NCBI GenBank assembly: GCA_963377175.1
Contig: CAUJNA010000839.1
Coordinates: 2,501 to 66,500 of the forward strand
Origin: Effrenium voratum
Taxonomy: Eukaryota > Sar > Dinophyceae > Suessiales > Symbiodiniaceae
Length of the DNA stretch: 64,000 nucleotides
Reading direction: 5' to 3'
The notes beneath the pieces are model-generated. The model saw only the letters and a list, made by a program, of their open reading frames with translations, did not search any database and was not told where the DNA came from. Below, piece after piece: positions 1 to 12,231 of this stretch (position 1 is the stretch's first letter; each line of letters opens with the position of its first letter). The position numbers were made by a program, and so were the translations under genes.

Positions 1-399
1 TGCGTCGGCTGTGTTTCGCTGGGGTTTTACCAGGGAGAACGGCTTGCCCTTTTTGGGGGGAAGGGATGGGATACTAGCACACAAAAAAGGGAAACTGGCA
101 AACGCGCAAGCAAAAGAAACCAACATCCCTGTCAAGGCTGGGATTCTGCTCGTGGCAAAAGGCCATAAATTGTGGCACTCGGGCAGCCAGGCCCTGCAAC
201 ATCGCAAAACAAACCGGGGATCCTCAACAAGAATATATACGTTCCTTTTGCTTCCCTTGAATGGATCCTCAAATCCAGGGGGCTTTCTTGCGGAGTACCC
301 TGCATCCTTTTGCTTTCCTCTGATCCAATACAAACTTTCCCCTTGGAGACGCATAGGGGAAGGCCCAACTACCACGATGAGCAACCAGGGACTTTCTTG

Positions 400-475
400 G
401 CAAATGGCATACAACTCATCTAAACCAGCGCCTTCCATTTTTAACCACGCTCACCCAAAAAGGACACCTATGTTG
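400..475. repeat. Family 3 element, partial
   Basis: CATCTAAACCAGCGCC, TTTTTAACCACGCTCACC and AAAAAGGACACCTATG match the copy at 35278-35368. The rest of 1-850 shows nothing I can support as a gene. Confidence 0.6.
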
Positions 476-897
476 GTGACCTTGTGGCAACTGGTCACCG
501 AACCTTCCGCTTCCCTCAAAGATGGACGATTCGCGTTTCGGAGTCTCAACAGGATCGGTTTCCTCTGGTCAAAGCGGATCGCTTGAGTACTAGCGACACA
601 AATATGTGTCCTTGAGCCCCGGGGAAACAGAGAAAAAAAGGAAGGAACAAAACATAACTCTTTCCAGAAACTCATATACATCTGGGTAGCTTGCTATACT
701 TCGCACTTCAGCCTCATAACGAATTAGCCTTCCTCCCACCAACGCACCTGTGGGATGTGAAAGGGTACCTGAAAGATCAGTTGCCTCTAACATCCCCCTG
801 CGAGGTGTCGGAGAGAAGATAGCCCTCGACTTCAAATCAGGCCAAAAGAACGGAAACTGCCCGTGCTTTGGCCCTCCGGGCCCTCCGGGCCCTCCGC

Positions 898-987
898 CCG
901 CCTGCACCGCGGCAGGTACAGGGAGCCCAACAAGCCCAGCAGCGAGCCCAAGAGTCCGAAGAGCTGCGCCCAGGGATGCGTCACGTC
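898..987 (-). CDS. Transmembrane exon near the window edge
   Basis: GCCAG|GAC acceptor and CGG|GCGGAG donor, 30 codons: D-V-T-H-P-W-A-Q-L-F, then G-L-L-G-S-L-L-G-L-L-G-S-L-Y-L-P. A hydrophobic helix with GxxxG-like spacing and a basic exit (R-C-R-R). Probably the same membrane protein as 1863-1938, continuing outside the window. Family not recognised. Confidence 0.55.
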
Positions 988-1118
988 CTGGCAGAAAACG
1001 CCGCTTCGCCCGCCAAAAAACCACCTGGGAGGAATCCACCTGGACCAAAGGGTTCAAGTAGCGCCCATGAAAAGAATGGCCAAGGGGACCTACTTTGGAT
1101 GAAAGTCCTGAAATGGCC

Positions 1119-1226
1119 ATGGGTCAAAAGCCCGTACCCCCAGTAAACATCCCAATCCCCACTAAAATAGATTGAAATGGGTGGTGCACCTACCCCAAAA
1201 TGGTACCATTGGTTTTGACCCACAGC
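1119..1226. mobile_element. MITE-like element, family 4 (TGGGTCAAAA ends)
   Basis: Ends TGGGTCAAAAGCCCGTACC and GGTACCATTGGTTTTGACCCA are inverted. The internal CCCAGTAAACATCC and GGGTGGTGCACCTACC recur at 20730-20845 and 37595-37725. Confidence 0.7.
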
Positions 1227-1862
1227 CAAATGTGAATAATGGTGTTGGCATATTCTCGCCCCCGTTGGTTCCATGGCGGCAACTGGGGAAACTCATACTT
1301 TGCTTGAAAAGAAGGTGATGTGCAAGCAGCCTGAAAAGGGAAATATAGGTACCTACACGGTTTACTTCTTATCAAAAAGAATGGGCAACAGCGTCTGAAC
1401 ACGGCGGTGATGTAGGGCACTCCCTGGCTATCCTCCCGTAGTTGGCTGAACACCCAACATTCTAGGGGCCGACTCCCCGTTCTTTTCAAAAACCGATCGG
1501 ATCGCTGTTTCCCCTAGGGGGTTTGGTGGCCAGGGATCCTTCAGCCATCCTTCTTCTCGAACACCAATGGCTCAATCCTGGACGGAATGGACCTGGAAGA
1601 GTTCTCTCTCTCTCTCTCTCTCTCTGCCGTTGCGTCCGAAGGGAAGGCCAAGAAGGTGCCCACAGATATTCAGGGGCCACCCGAAACATACCGGACATAC
1701 CCTTTTCCCAAAAGTGGACTAGAAAGGCCATGGTGTGCCTACTAGCTCCACCCACCACGAGTAGGACCTGTGGAGCCATCCTTCCCCTCGAGCGATTTAA
1801 TTTTTCCGCGGCAAGGCCCAGCCCGGCAGCCCGGGCGTGGTCGCGCGGTCCTCGATCCCCGC

Positions 1863-1938
1863 GCTCAAGGGCAGCAGCTCCAGGTAGCACAAGACCACCG
1901 CCAGCCCAGACCCCAGCGCCCCGAAGAGGCAGTGCGCC
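1863..1938 (-). CDS. Transmembrane exon
   Basis: GTCCCAG|G acceptor, AGC|GCGGGG donor, 25 codons: H-C-L-F-G-A-L-G-S-G-L-A-V-V-L-C-Y-L-E-L then L-P-L-S. One predicted membrane helix. It ends in phase 0 like the start of the exon at 987. Confidence 0.55.
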
Positions 1939-2109
1939 CTGGGACCGCTCGACCGCTCGAGCTCGACGGGCGGGCGGAAGGCTCTCTCCGAGGGCGCGGC
2001 GCGGCGTTGGGGGGGGGGGGGGCGCCCTTGGTTTGACGCGTCCGAAAAAGAGAGCCTCGCAGGAAGGTCCTAAGACCATTTTTCCTGTTGAAAGGACCTC
2101 TGCTAGGTT

Positions 2110-4800
2110 GAGTTTTAATTGGTGAGCGAATAAAATGTTCGGACCTTGGGTGTTAAGGTGATCATAAATTTAGGTGCTGGTGGATTGCTAAGGGAGTGAC
2201 GTCTTGAAGGGGGCGTCAGGGACTGGCCCCCCAATAGGCCCGCCGTTTCCTCCGTTTCCTGAGGGGGGCGCCACCAGCCATTCTGCAGCACCAGGGACAT
2301 CACCTGGCTGAAACCCTGGCCCCACCAAAAGAAAACTGCAACGACCCCTCTGCCAAAAAAAGTTGTCGCTTTCAAGCGCCTTTCGCGGGGGCGTGTTGCA
2401 ACCAGGAAGTTGAAGTCCGAAGATCTGCGGCTTGCAAGACTCGGTGGCGAGCATTCTGCTCCGCTAAAAGTTTGACTCTTAGCGGTTTAATGGAAAACCC
2501 AGTAGCTGGCAAAAAGCTGAAGTCCCAACATCCCTTGGCAAAATGCACCTCTTATAAACCAGTGAACCAAAACCTTGAAGTATCCGGGTTGGAGAACTGA
2601 GCGGCCATCGAGGCAAGTTCAAACACACCAAAGAAAAGAAATCGTGCCAATGGAGCCTTCCTCAAAGCGTGCCTTTGAGTCACCTCGCCCCCGCTGCTTT
2701 GCCAGTTGGATTCCCTCGGTATACAAAGCGGCAGCCGAAAACCCGACTTGCCACAACTCTTGGGCAAGAAAATGCAACTCGCCCACCGAGTTTTGGCAAA
2801 AGAAAAAAATAAGCTCAGGTGATATCCCCAACAGCACGCGGTGCGTTTTTTAGTGCTCGCATCACCCCGTAGCCCTCGCAGAACCTCGTGGAACCCTGGT
2901 AAAACCTTAGTGGAACCCTGGTGGGCCGCCCCAGACCACCCTAGAGCTAGGGCTGAGACCCCGAAGCTTCCAGCTGTTGGGGAAAAAACTCTGAAAGAAG
3001 CCTTCATGGTGACATCGCAACCTGCCTGGAACGTCACGTCGCTATATCAAGCACATTCCCAGGCACGGTTTGCGGAGCTATGGATGCTTATGCAACACCG
3101 GTTTTGCGCTTGTAGCGCAGTCTATGCCCTGTGCTTTACAACCCTTGGTATGGGCTTGCCCCCCCCTCCCCAAAAAAAATAATTTAAAAAAAAAAACGTG
3201 GTTTTGACGCCCCGTACAAACGAACAGACTCAACACACCAAAAATCAACCACCGACTGTCCTCAGATCCCCTGCTCCAAGCTTAACTTGTGGCTTGAACT
3301 CGGCGACCCCGACCTTCCAGGTGGCTGGGAGCCGCCCAGATGCGGGGCACGTAACCTCTCTCCCGCAAACAAACCAACCCAAAAAAAAAAAGGAAGCCCC
3401 AGACCCCCCCCCCCCGTACCCTCCCTCCAACAACCCCTGGAAGCCCCAAAACCCGCCCTTTCCCCCCGCCGCAGGGGGGGGCGCCTTCGACAGCCCAGAA
3501 GTCTGCCAGGTGTGGGACAGGAAGATGTCGAAGCTCTCCACAGGCCTCCGCTCCAAACAAATGCCCGCGGGAAACCGCCGTCCTTCTTTCGAGGGTATTT
3601 TTGAGAGCGGGTGTTTAAATTAAAGGAAAGCCCAAAAGGACCACCACATTTGTGTTGTTTCTCTTTTTTCATTTTTCCCATTTTTTTCGAGTGGGGAGTT
3701 CTTTTATCTTATGTTCTTATTATGCTATTCTAGTTGTTTCTATCCATTTTCTTTTGTAGTTATTTGTTTTTATTTGGGGGGGTCGCCTTTTCGTTTGACA
3801 CGGGGGCCTGAAATGTTGGTCTAGGGGTTGAAGTCGGAAAATGGAATGGTAGTATCCCTTTAACCGAGCTGAACCGGAGTGACTTTGACGGTAAAATCAT
3901 GGGGCCCGTTTGACAGGAGCAACCAAACCCGAGCTGACGGTTAGTTCTAAGATAGCTAAGGTTTGTATCACAGTTCTCTTAAGGTACTACAACCCCCTCA
4001 AATGGCCAAGTGGTTGGTGTCCACACTCAACGCTAGACCACAAGGGGGTTCCCAAAGAAAAGACGAAGCCACACTTCTGCAGAACGTGAGCATAGAGGAA
4101 TCTCCTTCTGTCACCCGGACATGTTCATTTGAAGGGGGGTAAACTCAAAACCAAGGGGCGGTTCTCTTCGCAATTCGGCCCCCAAGCAAAGAGATACTTG
4201 GGTGTTCGGCCAAAATAGCGAGCTGTTGGCAACCTGGGTTATAGCCCACTTATGGGGTCCCCTAAGTGCAGTTAACGCTGGTGGGTTGGCGAACCACGTA
4301 CTAACTTGGCCAACCATCCAAGTAGCGACTGTTGAATTGTTCGGAGGCGAAACGAGTACTAACCATTTGCTTCAATGATCACTTGATTCTGTTCTTAAAG
4401 GTACCCGACTCCATTCTAATTTCTTCGGCCCTAGCCGGCTTGCCTCTGAAAAACAAATCCGTTGCCCAAACCCAGACCAGGCGAGGGAAAGGCTCTGGAG
4501 CCAGAGCCCCCGGCTAGACCTGCCACGTCCCTAACCAGAGCTCCGATCGCTAGCTCCTGAACCTCTCCCTCATATCGCTAAATTTTCGGATAGCCTTTAA
4601 AGCGCGCGCCCTCCCAACCGCCAGCTGGCTACCCTCCGCTTGGTTGCCGTTGACCCCTCCGCAAAAAGTGTTCAACCTCCTGGGATTTACTCTTGAGGGT
4701 GATCCTTTCTCCCAAAACCCAGAAACCTTCTTCCAAAAAGCCCAAAGTCTCAGGATCCAACAGCCCAGCAAGAAAAAGCTCAATCCAACCCCCCCCCCTC
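2110..4800. other. No supportable gene
   Basis: Apart from the family 5 repeat at 2454-2549 and the family 7 repeat near 4530-4630, I see only homopolymer runs and short chance frames. Confidence 0.5.
2454..2549. repeat. Dispersed repeat family 5
   Basis: CCGCTAAAAGTTTGACTCTTAG, GGAAAACCCAGTAGCTGGCA, GGCAAAATGCACC. Confidence 0.75.
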
Positions 4801-4907
4801 CCACCCCCTTCCCACCCCCCAGCCCCCCAGCTCCCCAGCGCCTGGACTCCCCCCAGAGCTCCGCCCGCCGCTCCAGCGCCAGATCCACCGGCGAGCGGCG
4901 CCACAAC

Positions 4908-4958
4908 CTCCCGGCACCGGAGCGCAGCGTCCTCCGCAGCGAGATGCCCCGCAGGATC
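4908..4958 (-). CDS. Possible exon, basic (I-L-R-G-I-S-L-R-R-T-L-R)
   Basis: GCCCAG|G acceptor and GGGAG|GTTGTG donor, 51 bases. The frame stays open further (W-R-R-S-P-V-D-L-A-L-E-R-R-A), so a longer exon is possible. All three frames of this GC-rich stretch are open, which lowers confidence. Confidence 0.35.
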
Positions 4959-5033
4959 CTGGGCTCCAAGCCCCGCGAAACATCCGAAAGCCCAAAGCCC
5001 CGGCGCCACAGCTCGAAGCCTGAATACGCCATA

Positions 5034-5166
5034 TGAGTCATGATCAAAACCCGGCATCAAAATGGTCACCATGTAAGAAGAATTCCCAAGGCGGATATCC
5101 GCAGCTCTTTCTGTTTGGGATTGTTTCTTACCAACCTTCATCTACCCGGGTTTTGACTGTGGCTCA
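5034..5166. mobile_element. Introner-family element (TGAGYCA...CCGGGT ends)
   Basis: Inverted ends TGAGTCATGATCAAAACCCGG and CCGGGTTTTGACTGTGGCTCA, flanked by ATA/TAT. Same family as dynamin intron 6. Confidence 0.75.
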
Positions 5167-5170
5167 TATG

Positions 5171-5306
5171 AATGTTGACTCCGGACTAAACAACCCCTGT
5201 TTATTCATATGGGGGTGTCCCTGGTTTTAGTGGGGTCAGACCACTTTTGGAGGGGCCTCCACCCCCATATTAACAAACAGGCGTTGATCAATCCGGGGTC
5301 AACATT
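5171..5306. mobile_element. MITE, family 1
   Basis: A 136 bp inverted-repeat copy (AATGTTGACTCCGGACTAAA ... ATCAATCCGGGGTCAACATT). It lies five bases beyond another inverted-repeat element ending at 5166. Confidence 0.8.
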
Positions 5307-5814
5307 ACGCCACCTGAACCTGCATGGTATGAACCAGCTGCTGGTGAGATCATTTTTGGGCTTAATTGTGGGAACCCTGCCTCCAAAGGGGCCCGCCCCG
5401 GCGCTCGCTTGCGGCCAAAATTTTGGCCGACCGGAGAGTTCCCCGAGGCTTCGGCATGGGAACAACCCTAAGAAATGGCGATGCTGGGCAGCACGCATCT
5501 CAGATCCTCTAAAAGTTGCTTTGTCTTTTCTTTCACTTTCCCCTGTCTCCCAAGAATTTCGCATGGGCCCTTTTTATCGGCCGTCTGTTCAGAAATATGC
5601 AGCACGAAAAAGCTCCCCCTCGCAGGGTGGGATCAGCACAGCCTCGAGAGGGCCGCCTCAGGATGCCCTGCCAAGTAACATTACCCCAAAACATTTTCCC
5701 ATGTTCACGAGGTAGGGGAAGTGGCACCCGATTTTTTCAGGACTCCCTATACAATGTGTCCCCTTTTCATGTTGCGTTATCCAAAATGGTAACGCACCAG
5801 TACTGTAGGCCAAC

Positions 5815-6130
5815 GTCACGCATGATGCGCGAGTACAGTGCGGATGTACGGCACGTACAGTACGCGTACTGCAGCGCACGGACAATGCCCGGACGATGCG
5901 CGTACAGTGCGCGCACGGCACGTGTAAACTGCGCGCCCACACCGCACGTGCAAACCGCACGCACACTGTGTGCAGAAAAAGTGTGGGCCACAACTGGCTG
6001 AGTTGTTTTCAAATTATGCTGTGTATTTTCTGTAGGTCGCGAACGCACAGTGTGCCTGTTCGCACACCTGTGCACGCGCGACCGCTCGCCCGCACGCACC
6101 CGCACGTACAGTCGTATGTACACCCGTGCT
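5815..6130. other. CG/CA-rich alternating purine-pyrimidine tract
   Basis: Degenerate GCACG/GTACG words (CGTACAGTGCGCGCACGGCA type) at 5815-5975 and again at 6040-6130. No gene is seen across 5.3-6.7 kb. Confidence 0.6.
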
Positions 6131-7349
6131 CTTAACCGTGCATCTAAACCGCTCCGCGTTTTGAGGCCACGTCATAGCAGGACTCTTGAACATCGGATTC
6201 CGCCTGACTTGTGCAGCAGAGTGCCTTGACATTGGCGCAAAAAGTAGTTCTGTGTATGGCCCACCAGGGAAAAAACACAAAACAAAGAAAATCACACATT
6301 TCAGCACAACAAACAACAGACGATCTGATTCTACACATTGTCTTCGGGATGGATGAGCTCCATCTTGTTAACACCATTTGAAGCGGCAGCGGGATTTAGA
6401 GCATGCCAAAAACAAGTGGCTGGCTTCCAGAAATGAGCAAAAGGAGCAGGGCATGGCCACTTCATCACCGTTGCAACAGCCTTTGTGTTGAAATTCCCCC
6501 AGCATCCCTTCCTCTCACAAACATAGCATGGGGTACCTGCAAGTTCAAGTTCCTCTTGAAAGACATGGCTGAAACATGTCTTGGGGCGGAGCGTTCCTCG
6601 CCAAGTTCGGAGTTCCATGGGTTCCCATACATCACCACATCCCAAAGAAGAAGAATGCGGATCCCCCCCCCCCCGGGGATTAAGGACTCAGGACCAGGTC
6701 GACCGATCGACCGATGCGTGCGTTGTTTTTCGAGTCGCTCGAGGTCGACCTGCAGGTCGCGCACCTTCCCCAACTTCCTCAGCGGGCCCGTGTCAACTTG
6801 TTTGCTTGGGTGGATGATGGGTAACCACTAGTTTCAACCAAGCCAAAAAGGACGCCTATGCCATATGCCCGTGCCATGGACATTTGTGCCATCCTTGCAA
6901 CCCGGAGAGCCCAAGATAAGCAAACATTGCAACATAGACCCGTGTCCGCCAGAATCCCCCAACCTCCAGTCCCACCGGCTAGGCCTCTTTGGACACTTTT
7001 AGGTGAGAGACATGTGGACCCCTGCCCAGGTTCGCAGAACGCTGTAGATTCGAAGGTTCCACATGTTCAACCAACGTCGGGTAAGTAGCTTATAAGCCAT
7101 GGTTGTAAGGGGGACTAACCCGACCTACACCGCGTAGAACCATGGTTATAATCTACTTACAATGCTGGCTGAACATCCAAGCACACCTTTTTGCCCAGCG
7201 CGGTGCCTTGTTGTCTTCCTTCTTAGCTGGCTGGTTTGGGCACTCTCCCTGTAGCCAGACGGGGGGGGATGTTGACCCCGCAAAGATCCACTTGCAAAGC
7301 CGCAGTTTTGCGGAAAACGGCGAAGTTGAGCCGCACTTGGCAGCAAGCA

Positions 7350-7407
7350 CGAGGGGCGAGGACTCGGACGGCCGCCCGCAGATCGCGTCAGATTTCGTTG
7401 GCTCCAC
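7350..7407 (-). CDS. Possible exon (V-E-P-T-K-S-D-A-I-C-G-R)
   Basis: A GGCGCAG|GTG acceptor opens a frame with V-E-P-T-K-S-D-A-I-C-G-R-P-S-E-S-S. The donor is not clear. The segment is flanked by inverted copies of a short repeat (about 7095-7165 and 7455-7490). Confidence 0.3.
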
Positions 7408-7688
7408 CTGCGCCACGGTCAAAGTTACCTGCTCCCCCAACTTGGATGTTCGTCCGGTAAGCAGGTTGTAACCATGGTTGAACAAGTAATTTCCGGCCCC
7501 TCCAAGAAAAGTCCAAGAACTGCGGCACCACTTGGAAACGATGGGAAGCCATTGTTCGTTGGTATTTACAGGGGAATCATCCCTCCAGGGCCTCAAGATT
7601 TCGTCCATCTACAGTATGAACCCAGTTGGCCTGGCTCTTCACATCCAGGGGAAATCAGAGGGGAAAAAAAGCCAAGGCCACAACCTCT

Positions 7689-7804
7689 CGGTTGCTTTCT
7701 GCTCCCCTGCTAAAAGCTTAACTTTTAGTGGTTTAGTTCGGAAAACCCATTAGTTGGCAAAAAGTTCTCAAGTCCTAGCAGCCGCTGGCAAAATGCACCA
7801 AAGA
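7689..7804. repeat. Dispersed repeat family 5
   Basis: CGGTTGCTTTCTGCTCCCCTGCTAAAAG, a short palindrome CTAAAAGYTTAACTTTTAG, then GGAAAACCCATTAGTTGGCA and GGCAAAATGCACCAAAG. Copies: 2454-2549, 12232-12345, 19398-19495, 27116-27236; partial at 22920-22980. Confidence 0.8.
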
Positions 7805-8312
7805 CCTCCCCTTCGCCCACTGCCTGCCATTCGCCAACCCCCGCCTGGTTCAGCTCCGAGAGCTCCACTTGGTTCAGCTCCGAATCGGGCGCGTCGTCCT
7901 ACCGAGAACCGAGGCAGACAAGGGAAACATCGTGAGGCGCAGGAAACTTCCCGACAGAACCAAGAAATGGCCCCGAAAAGAAGACAAACTGGTGGAAAAC
8001 TAAAGGCCAGCCCCGAAAAATGCAGCCGGATTTCCGGTGAGATTTAATTTGGCCGGCCCGCAACACCAACTTTGTTGGGCGTCATCGTAGGAAACCCGAA
8101 CCAAAAAAAGGGACTTCGGTGCCACTCCTGGACCTCCGATATGACTATTGAAAATCAGTGGAATGAGAAACTATGGGACATGTTCCACGTCCTCCAGATT
8201 TGAGAGCTTGGAATAAGGGTACCATTTTTTCTGGACGTCTATTTCAGCAGGGGAACCCTCCCAGCCAAAAAAGGGTGAGAAAGGGCACTACTGGGGGTCC
8301 TAGTGTTGCAGC

Positions 8313-8470
<158 letters not shown>

Positions 8471-8701
8471 CGCTGCGCAACTTCTTCTGAGTGGGTCGGG
8501 CCGGTAAGTAGGTCATAACATAGATTGCTTGCCAGTTACGAATCTGGCTCGGAACAAAATGCCAACTGGAATGCCCAAAATTGGAGGCTGAACTGATGTC
8601 ATCACATCGGATCAAACATTGTGTGCTTTTGTTTTTTCCATTGATTGCGTGTTGAGCCAAAAGCTATAAAAGAGGAAGCCTCCAAGAAACGCGCACACAC
8701 G

Positions 8702-9097
8702 AACAAACAAACAAACAAACAAACAAACAAACAAACAAACCAACCAACCAACCAACCAACCAACCAACCAACCAACCAACCAACCAACCAACCAACCAAC
8801 CAACCAACCAACCAACCAACCAACCAACCAACCAACCAACCAACCAACCAACCACACAACCAACCAACCAACCAACCAACCAACCAACCAACCAACCAAC
8901 CAACCAACCAACCAACCAACCAACCAACCAACCAACCCACCAACCCACCCACCCACCCAACCACCCACCCACCCACCCACCCACCCACCCACCAACCCAC
9001 CAACCCACCAACCCACCAACCCACCAACCCACCAACCCACCAACCCACCAACCAAACAACCAACCAACCAGCAAACCAACCAACCAACAAACAAACA
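8702..9097. repeat. (AAAC)n-(AACC)n-(ACCC)n compound microsatellite
   Basis: Starts as AAAC, becomes AACC for about 200 bp, then mixed AACCCACC. Poly-Gly-Trp-Leu-Val and poly-Asn-Gln-Pro-Thr frames are artefacts. Between 8.05 and 9.2 kb I see no gene. Confidence 0.95.
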
Positions 9098-9354
9098 AAC
9101 ATGGTGCCTTTTGGCGGTGATCGCACTTTGGTGGTGCGTTCAGTCCAGAAGCACAAGGGAGATGAGCTCGCCGTAGAATAGGCAGCTGGTATGTGAGGGT
9201 ACTTCTGGGTTGATGTTTAGAAAACGATACTCACCACCCAGGCAACCGCGGTTCGGTTCCGCGAAAATGGTTTCGGTTCTGAGTGGCACCCAAGCGTGTC
9301 AAAGTGGGACTCGGCCAACATGCCGGTTTTCCTGTGTGTTTCCCTTAACCACCT

Positions 9355-9483
9355 CAAACATAGGTGTCCTTGTTGGAAAATAGATGGGTTTCCCTGGTAA
9401 ATGAGTTTCACCGCCTGGTTAAACCAGGTATCGCCAAACTTAATGTTCAACCAAACCAACCAAAAAGGACGGACTCCTATGAC
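9355..9483. mobile_element. MITE, family 3
   Basis: Begins ACATAGGTGTCCTTGTTGG and ends AAAAAGGACGGACTCCTATGAC. It shares the internal TAGATGGGTTTCCCTGGTA with 60466-60584. Confidence 0.65.
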
Positions 9484-9537
9484 CTCAAAAAGCTGCTTCT
9501 CTTCCTCGCACCCCCCCCCCCAAAAAAAAAAATCAAA

Positions 9538-9774
9538 GACGCGCACGCACACCCACCCACCCACGCACGCACGCGCGCACGCACGCACGCACACACTCAC
9601 GCCCGCACGCCCGCACACACTCACGCAGGCACGCAGGCACGCAGGCAGGCACGCACGCAGGCACGCACGCAGGCTCGCACGCACGCAGGCACGCAGGCAC
9701 GCAGGCACGCAGGCACGCAGGCACGCAGGCACGCAGGCACGCAGGCACGCACACACCCACACACACACACACAC
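9538..9774. repeat. (GCAC)n/(GCAGGCAC)n repeat
   Basis: An array of GCAC and GCAGGCAC units, alternating purine-pyrimidine over long runs. Confidence 0.9.
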
Positions 9775-10392
9775 CATACAAAGAGGACATTCCCTTGTAT
9801 CACAGAAAACGGGGATACGCCCCGAGTGATCCCACAACCCTGCAACACACAGCCCGCCACACGGAAAGTCCCCGCCGCTCCGTGTAGGCGGCTTGCACCA
9901 CCTCCCTGATCTCGCTCGCCTGGGACGCAGAAACACATCGCCGCTTTTGGAGGTGCCGAAAAGCCTCCATTCGCGTTTTCGTCCCCCGGAAAAAATGACA
10001 AAATATGTCCAGTAGTGAAAACGATTCCCTTTAAAACCAACAGGGGAAAATACAGAAATGGTCTCAACCAAATGGAAGAAAGGGAAATGGAGGAAACCCA
10101 AATCGACTCAGATGGTGCCAGGATGAGCCCAAAACTCGGGTAACCCCGGTACAAAGGCAACGAAGGCACCCACGTCTGGTTATACCCGGCTTCCGCGCGA
10201 CTGCGCAAGGACAACATCCACTACCAGTTGCACCCCAAAATTCACAGGAGTTCGTCCATCCCAACTAGTGCGAAATGCACTTTGTCCCCGGAGAGAAAGT
10301 CAGCCTAGACGCCTGATGCTTGCTTGGTTCCTGCGACTCGAGGAATGAAGGTCGAGGTGCATCTGCGTGGGTGTTCCCCAAGCTTGGAGCTG

Positions 10393-10475
10393 TCCAATCA
10401 ACCAACGAACCAACCAACCAAACAAACCAAACCAACCAAACCAACCAAACCAACCAAACCAACTAAACCAAACCG
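10393..10475. repeat. (AACCAAACC)n repeat
   Basis: CCAACCAAA-type units; related in composition to the array at 8.7-9.1 kb. Confidence 0.9.
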
Positions 10476-10597
10476 AGCCAGCGCAAAAAGCAGAGGAACA
10501 AAACAAAAAAAGAAAAAAACGGCCGGGCTCACCTTTTCCATGGCTCAAATGCGGCCTTTTGCTTGGGGCACATTCTGCCCAAGGCCTTCCCAGAAGG

Positions 10598-10712
10598 GCC
10601 ATAACTTAGGTGTTGGTAAAACAAGGATGTAAGGGGACTAACACCCGCAGTTACACCAGTCATAACCCTGGTTATAACCTACTTACCTGACGTTACTGAC
10701 CATCCAAGCAGG
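10598..10712. repeat. Dispersed repeat family 6 (GGTTATAACCTACTTAC)
   Basis: GGATGTAAGGGGACTAAC, CATAACCCTGGTTATAACCTACTTAC and GACCATCCAAGCA match 7095-7175. Shorter relatives end CCATCCAAG near 4318 and CATCCAATC near 21960. Confidence 0.65.
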
Positions 10713-11617
10713 GGACCCGCTACTTTTTAAGAGTGCCCCCGCATTTTCGGGGGAAAACCACCCCATCTTGTTCGCAAGCGCGCCTGCTCCTCCTGGCAGC
10801 AAACGCTTTGGTGCTGCCCCATGGCGGGCTGATGCGCCAACTGGATATGGGTGTGGGTCAACAATGTGGTAACCAGCCTTTGTAAATTAAAACGAAGACA
10901 AGAACCTGCGGTCCAATTCCTGATGGTTTCATTTTGATCCATACCGTACATACCCATATTATGTTGCAGCGGGAACCCAGGCTGGCGGACATTCTTCGGG
11001 CGTTCCACAAAGTTCGTAGCCGAATGAGGAACCTCCTGAGCCATGAGCCGCCAGCCTTGACAGAGCCAGCTCCTAAGGCCGGGCCACCCGACGAAGAGAG
11101 CCACCAGTGTTGCTCGGACAGCCGCGGGGTTGCTGGCTCCAGTGTGCCAGGACTCTCTTGGGCGAAACATCCGGAAGGAACCCACATGACCCGGAAAAAC
11201 CGGGGCAGGATGTGGCTCCCGCTCTCCAAGACGAGAAGAGAAAGTCCTTTGCTCGTTAATAGTTGGTACATGGTCACCGCCTGCCCGTTTGCAATCCATC
11301 CCCAAAAAACCAGCCAGAAGAGGAACATCGCTCTTGAAGTTGGCAAAGGCCCATGGAAACAACACCACATTTGTTTTGCTCTAATTCCCAAAAAAAAAGA
11401 GCTGAATTTCCGAAATGGATCCCCCAGGACCCAAAAAGAGTCGCACGGCGTTCGCTTTCGCCCAAAAAAATCCCGGCGCCCGGCTCGGCGAGGCTCGTCG
11501 GATCGATGCTGAGGTCTCGGCTCGTTGGGTAAAGGCCACCTCCAGCGCTGGGAGAACCGCCGGGAAGCCGTGGCCGTCTTGGGGGTTGAGAGACCCCGCA
11601 GGCACACACCCAAGATT

Positions 11618-11638
11618 GAATATATATATATATATATA

Positions 11639-11702
<64 letters not shown>

Positions 11703-11846
11703 ATAAACGATATCATTATTGTTCTTATTATTATTAGTATGATTATTCTTCTTATTATTATTATTATTATTATTTTTAAAAAAGACGCAACAAGAGACGC
11801 CAAAGGAGAGAGAGAGAGAGAGAAAAGGAAGAAAAAAAGGGAGAAA

Positions 11847-11881
<35 letters not shown>

Positions 11882-11890
11882 AAGAGAGAC
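11618..11890. repeat. (AT)n, (TTA)n and (GA)n compound repeat
   Basis: (AT)n at 11620-11640, (TTA)n to 11703 and again at 11745-11775, then (GA)n at 11805-11890. Confidence 0.95.
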
Positions 11891-12231
11891 AACCGGCAGA
11901 GTGAGACAAGGGAGGGGAGGAAAGGGAGAAGAAAAATGTGCGGTGAGGAGTGGACAGACCGGGGAAAGAAGCTAAAAAGGCGGAAAGAAGCACGAGCAGA
12001 CGGAGAAAGGAACAAGTTTGAAAAGAGAAATCAAAAGCAAAACCAAGCCACCGGTCCAAAATAATCCCAGGGGTTGCCCCGCTGGCACGGACTCTCCCCA
12101 GCTGTTGACCACCAGTTGAGGGGTTCAATCACCCCGGGCCCCAAACAACCCCAAATCCCAACTGGGCTCCCAAACCACTGGGGTGTTCTTGTTCTGCTTT
12201 GCTTTGTTTCTTGTACTTGTTGCTTCTTTTC

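Noticed and set aside
8602..9181. Gly-Trp-Leu-Val-rich and Asn-Gln-Pro-Thr-rich frames
   Set aside because: Translations of the AACC/ACCC microsatellite on either strand.
9217..10101. 294-codon minus frame with C-V-R-A-C-V repeats
   Set aside because: It runs through the GCAC repeat; the flanks include a MITE and show no protein-like sequence.
10934..11130. Plus-strand frame with R-L-A-D-I-L-R-A-F-H-K-V and two minus-strand alternatives
   Set aside because: Both strands look protein-like and no splice evidence decides between them.
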